A stretch of 64,000 nt of DNA, from the NCBI GenBank assembly GCA_002256985.1, contig NCGO01000001.1, forward strand, positions 806,001-870,000, read 5' to 3'. Position 1 is the first letter of the stretch; each line of letters starts with the position of its first letter. Shown here piece after piece: positions 16,238 to 24,201 of this stretch. The notes below the pieces were generated by a model. It saw only the letters and a list, made by a program, of their open reading frames with translations, did not search any database and was not told the DNA's origin. A program made the translations under genes and the position numbers. This stretch comes from Novosphingobium sp. 28-62-57. GTDB lineage: Bacteria > Pseudomonadota > Alphaproteobacteria > Sphingomonadales > Sphingomonadaceae.

Positions 16238-16271
16238 AGGCCCCGGCAGATCGCTCTGCCGGGGCCTTTTT
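16238..16271 (+). terminator. Bidirectional intrinsic terminator between the DUF6437-type gene and ssb
   Basis: AAGGCCCCGGCAGA pairs with TCTGCCGGGGCCTT around TCGC, followed by a run of T on the plus strand. The flanking bases also give a short T-rich stretch on the minus strand. It lies between convergent genes. Confidence 0.88.
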
Positions 16272-16288
16272 CGACCGAGATGAGCTCT

Positions 16289-16678
16289 TCAATCCTCGTC
16301 GATATCGGGCGCGCTTTCGCCGGAGGTGCCACGGCCCTTGGTGAGAAAATCGACCTTGTCAGCGATGATCTCGCAGCCGTAGCGTTTGGTGCCGTCCTGG
16401 TCTTCCCACTGCGTGTAGTGGATGCGGCCCTCGACGGTGACCAGCTGGCCCTTGCTGCAGAACTTGGCGACGTTCTGGCCCAGACCATTGAAGCAGGTGA
16501 TCCGGTGGAACTCGCTGTCCTTGGCGGTGTAGCCGTTCTCGTCTTTGTAGGTCTTGCCGTCCTTGCGGGCGGGGCGGTCGGTCACGACCGAGAGGCTGGT
16601 GATGCTGGTTCCACCGGTGGTGGTGCGGGTTTCGGGATCGCGGGCGATGCGGCCGACGAGGATAACGAGATTGGTCAT
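16289..16678 (-). CDS. ssb: Single-stranded DNA-binding protein
   Basis: 129 aa OB-fold SSB: VILVGRIARDPETRTTTGGT at the N terminus, SEFHRITCFNGLGQNVAKFC, KGQLVTVEGRIHYTQWEDQDG, ending in an acidic tail (APDIDED). The final residues differ from the canonical DDIPF tip, as is common in element-borne SSBs. It protects transferred or replicating single strands. The gene has a 500-bp leader and intergenic region with a hairpin ending at its Shine-Dalgarno. Confidence 0.93.
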   Translation of the reverse strand: MTNLVILVGRIARDPETRTTTGGTSITSLSVVTDRPARKDGKTYKDENGYTAKDSEFHRITCFNGLGQNVAKFCSKGQLVTVEGRIHYTQWEDQDGTKRYGCEIIADKVDFLTKGRGTSGESAPDIDED

Positions 16679-16685
16679 GTGTTTT

Positions 16686-16735
16686 CTCCTGAACGCGCAG
16701 GTCCGGGGCCATCCCGGCTGCGAACTGACCGTCAG
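16686..16735 (-). promoter_or_regulatory. ssb leader hairpin at the Shine-Dalgarno (weaker copy)
   Basis: Hairpin CGCAG...CCGGG/CCCGG...CTGCG (16696-16722) directly abuts the UCAGGAG Shine-Dalgarno (16692-16686). The outer CCTGA partner is reduced to TCAG (16732-16735). It resembles the ardC, parB and DUF2493 leaders but with a weaker outer stem. Confidence 0.4.
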
Positions 16736-16784
16736 AAGGGGGCGGCAGACGCTCGCACCGGAGGGGAACCTCGATCAGGACGGG

Positions 16785-16840
16785 TGGTGCGGGCAGCCCG
16801 GCAAAGCCGGGCAACACGGCCGGCCGGATCGGGGTTGCGA
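16785..16840 (-). promoter_or_regulatory. GC-rich leader motif, copy 1 (upstream of ssb)
   Basis: Shares TGGTGCGGGCAG (16785-16796), CAACACGG (16812-16819) and GGGTTGCG, in the same order and similar spacing, with 18667-18731 upstream of the DUF2493 gene. A CCCGGC-AAA-GCCGGG hairpin lies inside. It lies about 110-160 nt before ssb. Promoter-linked repeat or structured RNA; unknown. Confidence 0.45.
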
Positions 16841-17206
16841 GGGGCTGACGGCACCTTCAGGGAGGGGTTCGCGAAGAGCCGGATGGCTCCGGACCTAAGC
16901 CGAACGGGTGTCCCGCCAACTCGTGGCAACTCGCGGCTGTGGTTTGCGCTGAACCTGCCCCCGTCGGACTTAGCGTCCTGCCTCGGCGATGCACCCGGCG
17001 CCCGCTCCGGTCATCGGACCGAAGACAGAACGTGTTCACTGCCTCGAGGGGCCGCCGTTCATCTCAATGGCCGTTCCGGTAGTTGCGATTTCAGCATTCG
17101 GACAACCAACTATCGGCCGGGCGGCCCTAACCTTCGGGAATTTCAGGGCAGCGCAAAGTGGTCGGACTGAACAGCAAACCTGAGAGGAGGTTGGGCGGCC
17201 TGGGCA
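16841..17206. other. Non-coding region between the AbrB-like gene and the ssb leader
   Basis: GC-rich DNA lying 3' of the 17207 gene. No supported gene and no clear terminator. Confidence 0.4.
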
Positions 17207-17602
17207 TCAATCATCCGAGCGATCAGCTGCTTCGTGAACTATCGCCGCATGCATATCCTCGACCGACAACGCGTGCCCAGCATGGCGCAATGAGCCGAAC
17301 AGGGTATCGACAGCGGAAGGGGCAAATGCTGGCGCTTCTTTGAGAAGAAGGCCCCCGCGCGCATATCCGATCGCGAGGCGCGTTCCAGGTACCCACCCCA
17401 ACGTGTCGCAGATCGCATTGGGCAGTATGATATGCCCTTCCTTCGATACGATGGCGGTCGATTTGATGGGATCGCCTACAGCGCGAACTCCGACTGGAAC
17501 TGTGGCCGACGATCGGCCTTTGGACGCCCGTCGGCAAGCGCAGATTGCCAGCGCCCGATAGGACGCTGGCAAGATCGAGGGTCTTTCAGCCCGGCGCTCC
17601 AT
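17207..17602 (-). CDS. AbrB/MazE-type (SpoVT-AbrB fold) DNA-binding protein
   Basis: 131 aa if started at the ATG at 17602, which overlaps the end of the DUF2493 gene by 17 bp. The C-terminal half KSTAIVSKEGHIILPNAICD followed by LGWVPGTRLAIGYARGGLLL is a swapped-hairpin AbrB domain, as in MazE/VapB antitoxins. The 48 residues before it look unlike a folded domain, and no ATG or GTG lies nearer, so the true start is uncertain. No toxin gene follows. It may be a solitary transcription factor of the element. Confidence 0.65.
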   Translation of the reverse strand: MERRAERPSILPASYRALAICACRRASKGRSSATVPVGVRAVGDPIKSTAIVSKEGHIILPNAICDTLGWVPGTRLAIGYARGGLLLKEAPAFAPSAVDTLFGSLRHAGHALSVEDMHAAIVHEAADRSDD

Positions 17603-18542
17603 TGGCTGGCGCTTTGGGGCACGTACCCAGCGGCCCTCGCCGGTCGACCACGGTAACCCGGCGGCCCTTGGCGTCGATCACGAGGCGTTCGAGCACGCCA
17701 TTACCGGGGAACGCGACAACGTAGCGCGGATCGAGGCTGAGCATGCGCTCGTTGCGATGGAACCCGGCGCGGCTGCCGAGCCGCAGATCGAGCGCGAAGA
17801 CCACTTGCGGGATCTTGTGCCGTTCGGCCCATGACGATGCGAGGCGGTCGACGCCTTTGGTGTCGCCGCCGTGGACGAGGACCATGTCGGGAACCCGGTC
17901 CCGAACCTTGTCGAGCGTGGCCCAGATGTTGTTCGCAAACGTAAGCCCTTCGGCTTCAGTGCCGGGCTTCATGCGCCCGCCAGCGAACACGACAGGCGTG
18001 CCCTCGGGCATCGCCGCGCGGCGCTTGGCCTCGGCCCGGGCGCGCAGGAAGTCGCGGCCCTGAACTAGCGCAGAGGTAAAGCTCGCACCGTGATTGAAGC
18101 GCGAGCTGGAGACAGGTTTCCAGGACGAGCCAAACTCATTGAGATAGAGTGCTGCGGCGATCTCGCGCATACCTTCGAAAGCCAGCATGGCCTGCTCGGC
18201 GCACTGTGCGCGTTCGACCTGGTTTTCAAGATCATGGGTGTGAACCTCGGAGCCATCGCCGCTCGCCACGAGCGCGCGAACTTCGTCGGTTGCCCGGTCG
18301 AGAGCGCCGGACTTGCGCTCGGCAGCGCGGTGGAAAATGTTGACGAACGCCCAGCCCAAATCCTCGGCATCGGCCTCGAGCGCGGTGCCGGTCACCATTG
18401 CAAAGAGGTCGGACCAGACCGCCTCGATCGTTTGCGAAGCCGCTTCGTTCGACGGAAAATCGGTCGTGGAAAGCGGCGCAGGGCCAATCGAGAAGCCGGA
18501 TAAATCGAGGCCGGAAAGTTGGTCGGCAAAAGATGTATGCAT
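17586..18542 (-). CDS. DUF2493-domain protein (SLOG-like nucleotide-binding fold)
   Basis: 318 aa. The N-terminal half is helical. The C-terminal domain (from about residue 190: TPVVFAGGRMKPG ... VLVHGGDTKGVDRLASSWAE ... ERLVIDAKG) matches DUF2493, a Rossmann-like SLOG relative thought to bind a nucleotide-derived ligand. Such proteins are common on alphaproteobacterial plasmids; their role is unknown. The leader contains a three-stem structure (18551-18611) whose base includes the Shine-Dalgarno. Confidence 0.82.
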   Translation of the reverse strand: MHTSFADQLSGLDLSGFSIGPAPLSTTDFPSNEAASQTIEAVWSDLFAMVTGTALEADAEDLGWAFVNIFHRAAERKSGALDRATDEVRALVASGDGSEVHTHDLENQVERAQCAEQAMLAFEGMREIAAALYLNEFGSSWKPVSSSRFNHGASFTSALVQGRDFLRARAEAKRRAAMPEGTPVVFAGGRMKPGTEAEGLTFANNIWATLDKVRDRVPDMVLVHGGDTKGVDRLASSWAERHKIPQVVFALDLRLGSRAGFHRNERMLSLDPRYVVAFPGNGVLERLVIDAKGRRVTVVDRRGPLGTCPKAPANGAPG

Positions 18543-18550
18543 GGGTTCCT

Positions 18551-18611
18551 CCTGACGGTGTGAGACCGGCGGGGAGCATCATGCTCCTTGCGCCGGCGAG
18601 AGCCCGTCAGG
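18551..18611 (-). promoter_or_regulatory. Three-stem SD-sequestering leader before DUF2493
   Basis: Nested perfect stems: CCTGACGG (18551-18558)/CCGTCAGG (18604-18611); CCGGCG (18566-18571)/CGCCGG (18591-18596); GGAGCAT (18573-18579)/ATGCTCC (18581-18587). In the RNA the 3' arm of the outer stem runs into AGGAGG, so half the Shine-Dalgarno is paired. It is the most elaborate copy of the leader family. Confidence 0.7.
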
Positions 18612-18666
18612 GCCGGTCGATCCCGCGCCCCGCACGCCTGCAGGGCGGAAACCCGCTTGGTCAGGC

Positions 18667-18731
18667 TGGTGCGGGCAGGCGGGCCGCAGGCACGCCAACA
18701 CGGGCCTGTCCAAGCCGGGTTGCGGGGCGTG
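18667..18731 (-). promoter_or_regulatory. GC-rich leader motif, copy 2 (upstream of DUF2493)
   Basis: Contains TGGTGCGGGCAG (18667-18678), CAACACGG (18696-18703) and CGGGTTGCG in the same order as copy 1 at 16785-16840. It lies 125-190 nt before the DUF2493 start. The whole 18543-18923 gap is otherwise free of genes. Confidence 0.45.
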
Positions 18732-18923
18732 GGTGACCGGCCCAGGGCCTCTCTCGCCGCGGCGCCAAGGGGCTGAAGCGATGACGCACGAACCTCTGCT
18801 GGAGGGCCATCTGGGAATGCTGCCGATAGGCTGCAGCCTCATCGTCCGTATCGGTTAGCCCGGCTATTGCACACCAAGTGGTGCCTGCACGAGGAGGCCA
18901 CCTGACGCTGCGGACAAAGCCGA

Positions 18924-19346
18924 TCAAGCAGCACGCTTGCGGTAGACACCCTCCCCGTTCGACATGTGGCCAAGGCATTCGTATTGACCAAACAGCGCGT
19001 CGAAACGCGGGGTGATCTGCGACAACCAGCGCCGCGCCCGCGCAGTGCGGGGATGGCGCCAGTCACTCTCCCAATAAGGTCCATCCTCGCGCTCGGCCAT
19101 CCACACGGCGACGAGACTGCCGTACATCGACATCCCGAAATCCGCATAGGCGTTGCGCAGCAGAATGCGGTCTTCACGGCCGCGCCATCCTTGCTGGGGT
19201 TCCAGCGACGGAAACGCTGCCCTTGCGCGCTCGACAAGGTCATCGCGCAGCCATTCGAGTTCGAAATCCCAGTCGCCGTCATCGTCGATGTCGAGCACCT
19301 GAAATGCGACGACCGCACCGGCGGGATAGCTGACAGAACGTCCCAT
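18924..19346 (-). CDS. Conserved hypothetical plasmid protein downstream of ardC
   Basis: 140 aa from the ATG at 19346, 13 bp after the ardC stop, so co-transcribed. Acidic and Trp-rich (DIDDDGDWDFELEWLRDD, RILLRNAYADFGMSMYG, RWLSQITPRFDALFGQYECLGHMSNGEGVYRKR). I have seen similar proteins beside ardC in sphingomonad plasmids but know no function. No signal peptide or membrane segment. Confidence 0.75.
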   Translation of the reverse strand: MGRSVSYPAGAVVAFQVLDIDDDGDWDFELEWLRDDLVERARAAFPSLEPQQGWRGREDRILLRNAYADFGMSMYGSLVAVWMAEREDGPYWESDWRHPRTARARRWLSQITPRFDALFGQYECLGHMSNGEGVYRKRAA

Positions 19347-19359
19347 CAATCCTCTCCCC

Positions 19360-20325
19360 TCAGGCGGCCAGCGCGTCGGCGGCGTCATCGCCGAGCGCAT
19401 CGCTGATGTCGTCGCCGTCGTCAGCGAGGGTGGTTCGGCCGCCAAGCTTCAGCAGCAGACTGGCCGCCTCCTCTGCACGCGCCGCTGCGGTCAGGATCGC
19501 GCGGTCGTCGTCCTTCAGGAGTTTGAGCCAGTGTTCGATGTAGCTGGCATGACTGTCGAGATGCGCCACCGGAAGGCCGAGTTCGGCTCCGAGCATCGCG
19601 CTCGACAGCTCGGCGATCAGCTCCTCGGCGGCATAGGCCGCGCTGCCGAAGCGGTTCTTGAGATCGCGGCCCAGACGGCTGTGGTGCCCGGTCCAGTGCG
19701 ACATCTCGTGTGCGAGCGTCGCGTAGTAGTGGTCGAAGCCCGTGAACAGGCTTGCCGGCGGCATCGTGATCCGGTCGATGCCGGGCTCGTAGTAGGCCTC
19801 TGAGCCAGCGTTGCGGAGGTTTGCCGGGATTGCCGCGAAGAACCGGTCGAGGTCGTCCTCGCGGCCCTCCGGCTCAACGAGCTCGAGCGATGCGACGGGA
19901 CGAAAGTAGGTCGGCAGGCCTTCCACCTGATCGGCATTGAAGACCGGGTAAGATTTGAGCACGCGGCGGGCTTCCTCACTGCGCTCGCCGGTATCCGGTG
20001 CCTCGACCTCCTTGGTGTAGCTCTTGTAGAAAATCGCGATCGTCGACTTCTCGCCCTTGCGGACTTGTCCGCCGAGTTCCTGCGCCTGGCGATAGGTCAT
20101 CCAGAACGGAGAGGCGTAACCGCACATGTCGGCGACCATCCAGAGCCAGAAGCAATTCATGCCACGATAGGGAATCCCGCAGGCCCGCAAGGGCCGCGAG
20201 ACCGGCACACCGCGCCATGGCTGGACCCAGGGCTTGGTGCCGGCTTCGAGCCGGGCGATGATTTCCTGGGTGATACGAGCGGCGGGCGAGATGGCACTGC
20301 GCTCGCGAGAACGGAACTTGGACAT
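19360..20325 (-). CDS. ardC: ArdC-type antirestriction protein/zincin-like metallopeptidase
   Basis: 321 aa. The N-terminal ssDNA-binding domain of the ArdC type (TQEIIARLEAGTKPWVQPWR, YRGMNCFWLW, WMTYRQAQELGGQVRKGEKS) is followed by a zincin domain with HEMSH (HExxH) near residue 210 and AEELIAELSSAMLGAELGL. Such proteins protect incoming single-stranded plasmid DNA. The leader has a terminator (20405-20450) followed by an SD-pairing hairpin. Confidence 0.93.
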   Translation of the reverse strand: MSKFRSRERSAISPAARITQEIIARLEAGTKPWVQPWRGVPVSRPLRACGIPYRGMNCFWLWMVADMCGYASPFWMTYRQAQELGGQVRKGEKSTIAIFYKSYTKEVEAPDTGERSEEARRVLKSYPVFNADQVEGLPTYFRPVASLELVEPEGREDDLDRFFAAIPANLRNAGSEAYYEPGIDRITMPPASLFTGFDHYYATLAHEMSHWTGHHSRLGRDLKNRFGSAAYAAEELIAELSSAMLGAELGLPVAHLDSHASYIEHWLKLLKDDDRAILTAAARAEEAASLLLKLGGRTTLADDGDDISDALGDDAADALAA

Positions 20326-20332
20326 GGGGCTT

Positions 20333-20384
20333 CTCCTGATCGGTATCCCCGTGGGCGCTCCTGCCCACGGCTTCCGCCCTCAGG
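20333..20384 (-). promoter_or_regulatory. SD-sequestering leader hairpin before ardC
   Basis: CCTGA (20335-20339), part of the Shine-Dalgarno complement CTCCTGA, pairs with TCAGG (20380-20384). Inside is an 8-bp hairpin CCGTGGGC/GCCCACGG (20349-20356, 20363-20370). Same design as before parB, DUF2493 and the 78-aa gene. Confidence 0.62.
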
Positions 20385-20404
20385 GGCGCCTCCTCTCCTC
20401 TGGC

Positions 20405-20450
20405 CAAAAAAGAGAAGCCGCCCCTCGGGATGTGCCCGAGGGACGGCTTC
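20405..20450 (-). terminator. Intrinsic terminator/attenuator between parB and ardC
   Basis: GAAGCCG/CGGCTTC (20414-20420, 20444-20450) enclosing CTCGGG/CCCGAG, followed on the minus strand by TCTTTTTT. It ends the parB transcript, or attenuates read-through into ardC, since little room for a promoter remains before ardC. Confidence 0.82.
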
Positions 20451-20483
20451 GAGGTTCGCGACCATCAGCCTGTCAGGAGGAGG

Positions 20484-22502
20484 TCAGGCTGCCAGATCGC
20501 GGGGGGACTCATCGGCTTGTTGGAGTTCGGGTTCGGCGTCCGGACTAACGCTGAGCGGTTCACCGGACAGCAGTTCGGACGAAGCGACCTGTTCGTCGCC
20601 GGCAGCAAGGCTGGGGAACCGCATGACATCGGGCACCCAGGCCAGCGCGCGTTCCCGTTCCGCGACTTCGGCAATCGTCGCTCCGGCAAAGATGCGCTCG
20701 GCGCTTGCTGCAAGATCCGCCTTTTTGACCGAGACATAGCGCGCCGCGAGCTCCGCGCCGCCGACTTCGCCCAGCGCCTCGAGAATGACCTGCTTCGGCA
20801 CGCGGTCGAAGAAGTTTGCCGCCGTCGGCCGCCACCACTGCGCGATGTCGATGCCGATCAACGCGCCGAGATGATCCTGGAACGGAATCCGGCGTTCGCC
20901 GCTCATGTTGAGGCTGGCTTCCAGTGATCGGGCGACAACGTGCCCAAGCCAAGCCGCACGGGCCTGGTCACCGAGCGCCCGGAACCGGTCGAAGCGCTCA
21001 AGCTGATCGGACCCGGCACGCCAGCTTTCATCCAAGGCCGACCGGAGTTCTGCAAGTGCGCCGGTCGCAGCCGCGTCGGCAGGCTCGAACCCGACCAGCG
21101 GACCACTGGGGACACCGCCACGGATGGTCGACGCGCTGCGCGCCTGCCAGTCGTGGAAGTCGGCATCGGCGAGCGTGAAGACCATCACGTCGAGTGCAAG
21201 CGCCGGGTCCGATGCCAGGTGCAGCGCAAGCACGTCGCGGCGCTGCATGGCAAGTTCGTCCACGAGACGCCGCGAGAGCGTCGCGCGGCGCGGTCCCGCC
21301 TCACCCTCGGAGCTGACCACTTCGATGCCATCGCCATCGCCTTGTGCCGATTGCTCCCGCTCGCCGTAGAAGACCGGCTGCAGCACGGGCGTGCCGTCGC
21401 GCGACAGCGTGAGGATCATGCCTGCCGAACCCTTCTGCTCCTCAGGCAGGACCGGCTTGCGACTGCGGATGTCCTGCGTCTCGCGTTCGATCGCCGCGAT
21501 GGCCGCTTCCGCGGCTTCGACCGCTTCGGGCGCGCTCTGCTCATCCTCGAGGATCGCGGCGTGTTCGTCCCACGAAGCATCGAGCTCTTCCAACCGGGTC
21601 ACTTCAGCTTCGCTGAGCGGCGCAGGCTCCGCTGGCAGCCGCACCAGACCCTCGACAAGATCATGGCTGGCGTAGGGATCGAGCGTCGGCTTGACCCAGG
21701 CCACGCCGTGCTCAGCGGCGAGCGCGCGGGCTTCCTCTTCCATCTTCGCCGCAGCCAGTGTCTCCAACAGGGTGACATCGACCCATGTCTCGGTGTCGGC
21801 ATCGTCGAAGAGTTCGCGCTCGATCCGGCCGCCCGCCGCAAGGTAGGCGTCGCGTCCGACAAGCTTCGCCCGCGGATCACTGCCGCGCACTGTGCCGGTA
21901 AGCACCATGCGCCGGATGCTGTCGGCGTTCGACGCGTAGTAGGCACCTGACACCTCCGAGAAGACGCGTGCCTGGATCTGCTGGTCCGATGTGGCGCCGT
22001 AGGCTTTGGCCATGTCGAGCGTGATCTCACCGGCGGCGAGCGCCTCGAACACTACCGGTGCCAGCGTCGCAAGCCGCAGGCGGCCCTCAACGAAGCGCAC
22101 AGTGAGGCCAAAACGGCGGGCGACCTGTTCGGTCGACGCCCCGCCCTCGACGAGCGCGGCGAAGGCCTGCGCTTCGTCGGCGGGGTTCATGGCGAGACGG
22201 TGGAAGTTCTCCGCCAGGCTCGCTTCGGGTGCGGTTTCGTTGTCGGCGCTGAGCACGAGGCACGTGACCTGATGGTCGCGGGGGAGGACCTTGTCATCGA
22301 CCAGCGCGAGCATTGCGCGGCGGCGGCGCTCACCGGCTTCGACTTCGAATCTGCCCTTGGGCGCGGCTCGAACCACGAGGTTCTGCAGCAAGCCGTGCGC
22401 CGCAATGCTGGCCTTGAGTTCGGCATCTGCGGCCGGATCGCTATGACGGCGGACATTGCGGGGGGAGGCAACTAGCTTGCCGAGAGGAATTGTCTGGAAC
22501 AT
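20484..22502 (-). CDS. parB: Large ParB/Spo0J-family protein
   Basis: 672 aa from the ATG at 22502 (8 bases after CAGGAG); a GTG at 22511 sits inside the Shine-Dalgarno. ParB N-domain: IPLGKLVASPRNVRRHSDP, GLLQNLVVRA, GERRRRAM, and the HTH segment EQVARRFGLTVRFVEGRLRLA. A 450-residue C-terminal extension, including an acidic Ala/Glu coiled region near 300-345, is typical of the long ParB-like proteins of alphaproteobacterial plasmids and ICEs. No ParA partner is present, so it may act in regulation or maintenance rather than classical partition. Confidence 0.88.
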   Translation of the reverse strand: MFQTIPLGKLVASPRNVRRHSDPAADAELKASIAAHGLLQNLVVRAAPKGRFEVEAGERRRRAMLALVDDKVLPRDHQVTCLVLSADNETAPEASLAENFHRLAMNPADEAQAFAALVEGGASTEQVARRFGLTVRFVEGRLRLATLAPVVFEALAAGEITLDMAKAYGATSDQQIQARVFSEVSGAYYASNADSIRRMVLTGTVRGSDPRAKLVGRDAYLAAGGRIERELFDDADTETWVDVTLLETLAAAKMEEEARALAAEHGVAWVKPTLDPYASHDLVEGLVRLPAEPAPLSEAEVTRLEELDASWDEHAAILEDEQSAPEAVEAAEAAIAAIERETQDIRSRKPVLPEEQKGSAGMILTLSRDGTPVLQPVFYGEREQSAQGDGDGIEVVSSEGEAGPRRATLSRRLVDELAMQRRDVLALHLASDPALALDVMVFTLADADFHDWQARSASTIRGGVPSGPLVGFEPADAAATGALAELRSALDESWRAGSDQLERFDRFRALGDQARAAWLGHVVARSLEASLNMSGERRIPFQDHLGALIGIDIAQWWRPTAANFFDRVPKQVILEALGEVGGAELAARYVSVKKADLAASAERIFAGATIAEVAERERALAWVPDVMRFPSLAAGDEQVASSELLSGEPLSVSPDAEPELQQADESPRDLAA

Positions 22503-22510
22503 CGGTTTCA

Positions 22511-22569
22511 CTCCTGAAAACGAGCCGCTCGCGTGCGCCGACTATCGACGCCTGACAGGCTCAATCAGG
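22511..22569 (-). promoter_or_regulatory. SD-sequestering leader hairpin before parB
   Basis: CCTGA (22513-22517) pairs with TCAGG (22565-22569). Just inside, GAGCC (22522-22526) pairs with GGCTC (22558-22562). The outer arm contains the Shine-Dalgarno UCAGGAG. Fourth clear member of the leader family. Confidence 0.62.
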
Positions 22570-22818
22570 GCAAAGCCCCCTCCCCTCTTCGATCAAAGCA
22601 GAGCGGTCTCAGATTTCAGTTTTGGCCAATGACTATATTGGCGGCCGATCAGGACCGGCGGCTTCGAAAACGCTGCTACCGGGGAAGCCGACATTCGGAT
22701 GGATCAGGGCGCGCTCCTGGATCCGACCGAGGCTGGGTACAGATGCACCTAGGCGATAGCGGCAAATTCTGGTGGAATGGGTGGATGGGGCCCATTTTGC
22801 CGAAGGCTTAGGCCGCGA

Positions 22819-22920
22819 TCAGGTGCGGATCGCTGCAATGAGTGGCCGAATGGCCATGAACTTGATCATCCCCTTCATGTTGTAGGCCACTTCTCTCATA
22901 GGTGGCCTGGCCAATCTGCA
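22819..22920 (-). pseudogene. 3' remnant of an IS transposase
   Basis: The last codons of this minus frame read REVAYNMKGMIKFMAIRPLI and then AAIRT before a stop. This closely resembles the C terminus of IS5/IS1182-type transposases (lAYNlKR.i.ilG...l..ir). The upstream frame does not continue as a transposase, so only a decayed tail is left within a 592-bp gap (22503-23094) that is otherwise empty apart from the parB leader. Confidence 0.5.
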
Positions 22921-23094
22921 CAGGGTGATAAGTGGATATTCTGCCTGACGGTGGCCACTGTGGCCGCATCGCATCGAAGTGTTCAAACTTGAAAACTCAA
23001 CTCTCGCCAAATCTGCGGCGACCGTCCTTGACTTGACGGTGCTTGGCGGGCAGCCGCACACATCGATAACGACAGAAACCTCGGGGGCAAATTT

Positions 23095-23742
23095 ATGAAG
23101 TTTTTGACGAGCGGACCCGTCGCGTTTTTGTTGCTCACGACTGGTGCGCAAGCCCAGGTCTCGCCAGCGCCTGCGCAAGCCATGACCGTCGCGCCGGTTG
23201 CCGACAATGTCCTTCGAACCGGAACAGAAGTTCAGCTGAAGCTGAGCGAGCCGCTTTCGACAAAAGGGAAGAAACTGCGCGTCGGACAGCATTTTCAGTT
23301 GTCGGTCATGGAAGCCGTGTCTGTTGGCGGCAATGTCGTGATCCCGGTGGGATCGCCAGCCGTTGGGGAAATCACCGAGGTCCGAAACAAGGGAATGTGG
23401 GGCAAGTCCGGCCACCTGACCGCAAGTCTCCTCCACGTAAGCGTGAATGGCCGCCAAATTCGGCTCAACGGTACGTTTGACGATAAGGGCGTTACAGGGA
23501 CTGCTGGCGTCGTTGCGGCTGTAGCTTTCGTGCCAGTCGTTGGCTTCTTCACCACCGGCACCAGCGCCCAAATCGATGCTGGAACGCAGATCAAGGGTTT
23601 CGTCGGCGAGGACGTGCCGTTGGTTTTTGCTGCTGCCCAATCTCCCAAACCGCTTGAAGTGCCGGTTGCAGTTCCGGCCGTTCAAGTGGCTGCCCCGTCA
23701 GCCGCTACGCCGACTAGCGGCTCTGCCCCAAACCAAAACTAG
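23095..23742 (+). CDS. Exported protein, first of two paralogues in an operon
   Basis: 215 aa with a Sec signal peptide (MKFLTSGPVAFLLLTTGAQA). The core domain has GTEVQLKLSEPLSTKGKKLRVG, GNVVIPVGSPAVGEITEV and a Gly/Ala/Val-rich hydrophobic stretch near residues 140-165 (GTAGVVAAVAFVPVVGFF). The tail is Pro/Ala-rich. The same layout is seen in the 24202 gene. Predicted periplasmic or envelope protein of unknown function; the IPVG-GEI pattern suggests a small beta domain. Confidence 0.75.
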   Translation: MKFLTSGPVAFLLLTTGAQAQVSPAPAQAMTVAPVADNVLRTGTEVQLKLSEPLSTKGKKLRVGQHFQLSVMEAVSVGGNVVIPVGSPAVGEITEVRNKGMWGKSGHLTASLLHVSVNGRQIRLNGTFDDKGVTGTAGVVAAVAFVPVVGFFTTGTSAQIDAGTQIKGFVGEDVPLVFAAAQSPKPLEVPVAVPAVQVAAPSAATPTSGSAPNQN

Positions 23743-23790
23743 GGCCAGCGCGAGCACGAAAACCCCACGAAACGACAGGAACCTAAGCAA

Positions 23791-24192
23791 ATGCGTCTAG
23801 CCCTTTTCGTAGCAATGAGCCTCACCGCCACTTTCCCCGCTTACGCTGAGACAGCTCCAGCCGGACCGGCAGCTGCTGCTGCAACGGGCGAGTTCGGGGT
23901 GCCCGTCTATCCATATGATATCACTGACCGCGCTTACATCGTCGTCGGCGAGGTCCAGGCGGGCGTGCGCAAGGCCACGGTGTTCTCAAAATCGCCGTCA
24001 CAAGAAAAAATCTATCGGGAATTGTGGGAGCGCGCCAAGAAGCTCGGGGCAGACGCTGTCATCAAGGCCCAATACGGTGATGCTCATGTCTCTGCCATGA
24101 GTTGGGGTAAAACCAATGCAACTGGTGTTGCGATCAAGTTTACTTCTGCAGGCACAACCAGCGCATCACCCCAATCTGCTCCGGCGAATTGA
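23791..24192 (+). CDS. Exported YbjQ-like domain protein
   Basis: 133 aa; signal peptide MRLALFVAMSLTATFPAYA. YDITDRAYIVVGEVQAGVRK followed by IYRELWERAKKLGADAVIKAQYG resembles the YbjQ/UPF0145 and related heavy-metal-binding-like folds. Middle gene of a three-gene operon (48 bp after the first, 9 bp before the third). Probably an envelope stress or metal-related protein; function not established. Confidence 0.7.
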   Translation: MRLALFVAMSLTATFPAYAETAPAGPAAAAATGEFGVPVYPYDITDRAYIVVGEVQAGVRKATVFSKSPSQEKIYRELWERAKKLGADAVIKAQYGDAHVSAMSWGKTNATGVAIKFTSAGTTSASPQSAPAN

Positions 24193-24201
24193 TACAAGCC
24201 G

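Noticed and set aside
22975-23000. SOS-like sequence GTTCAAACTTGAAAAC upstream of the exported-protein operon
   Set aside because: Only one GTTC half-site is present; the second half does not match at N7 spacing.
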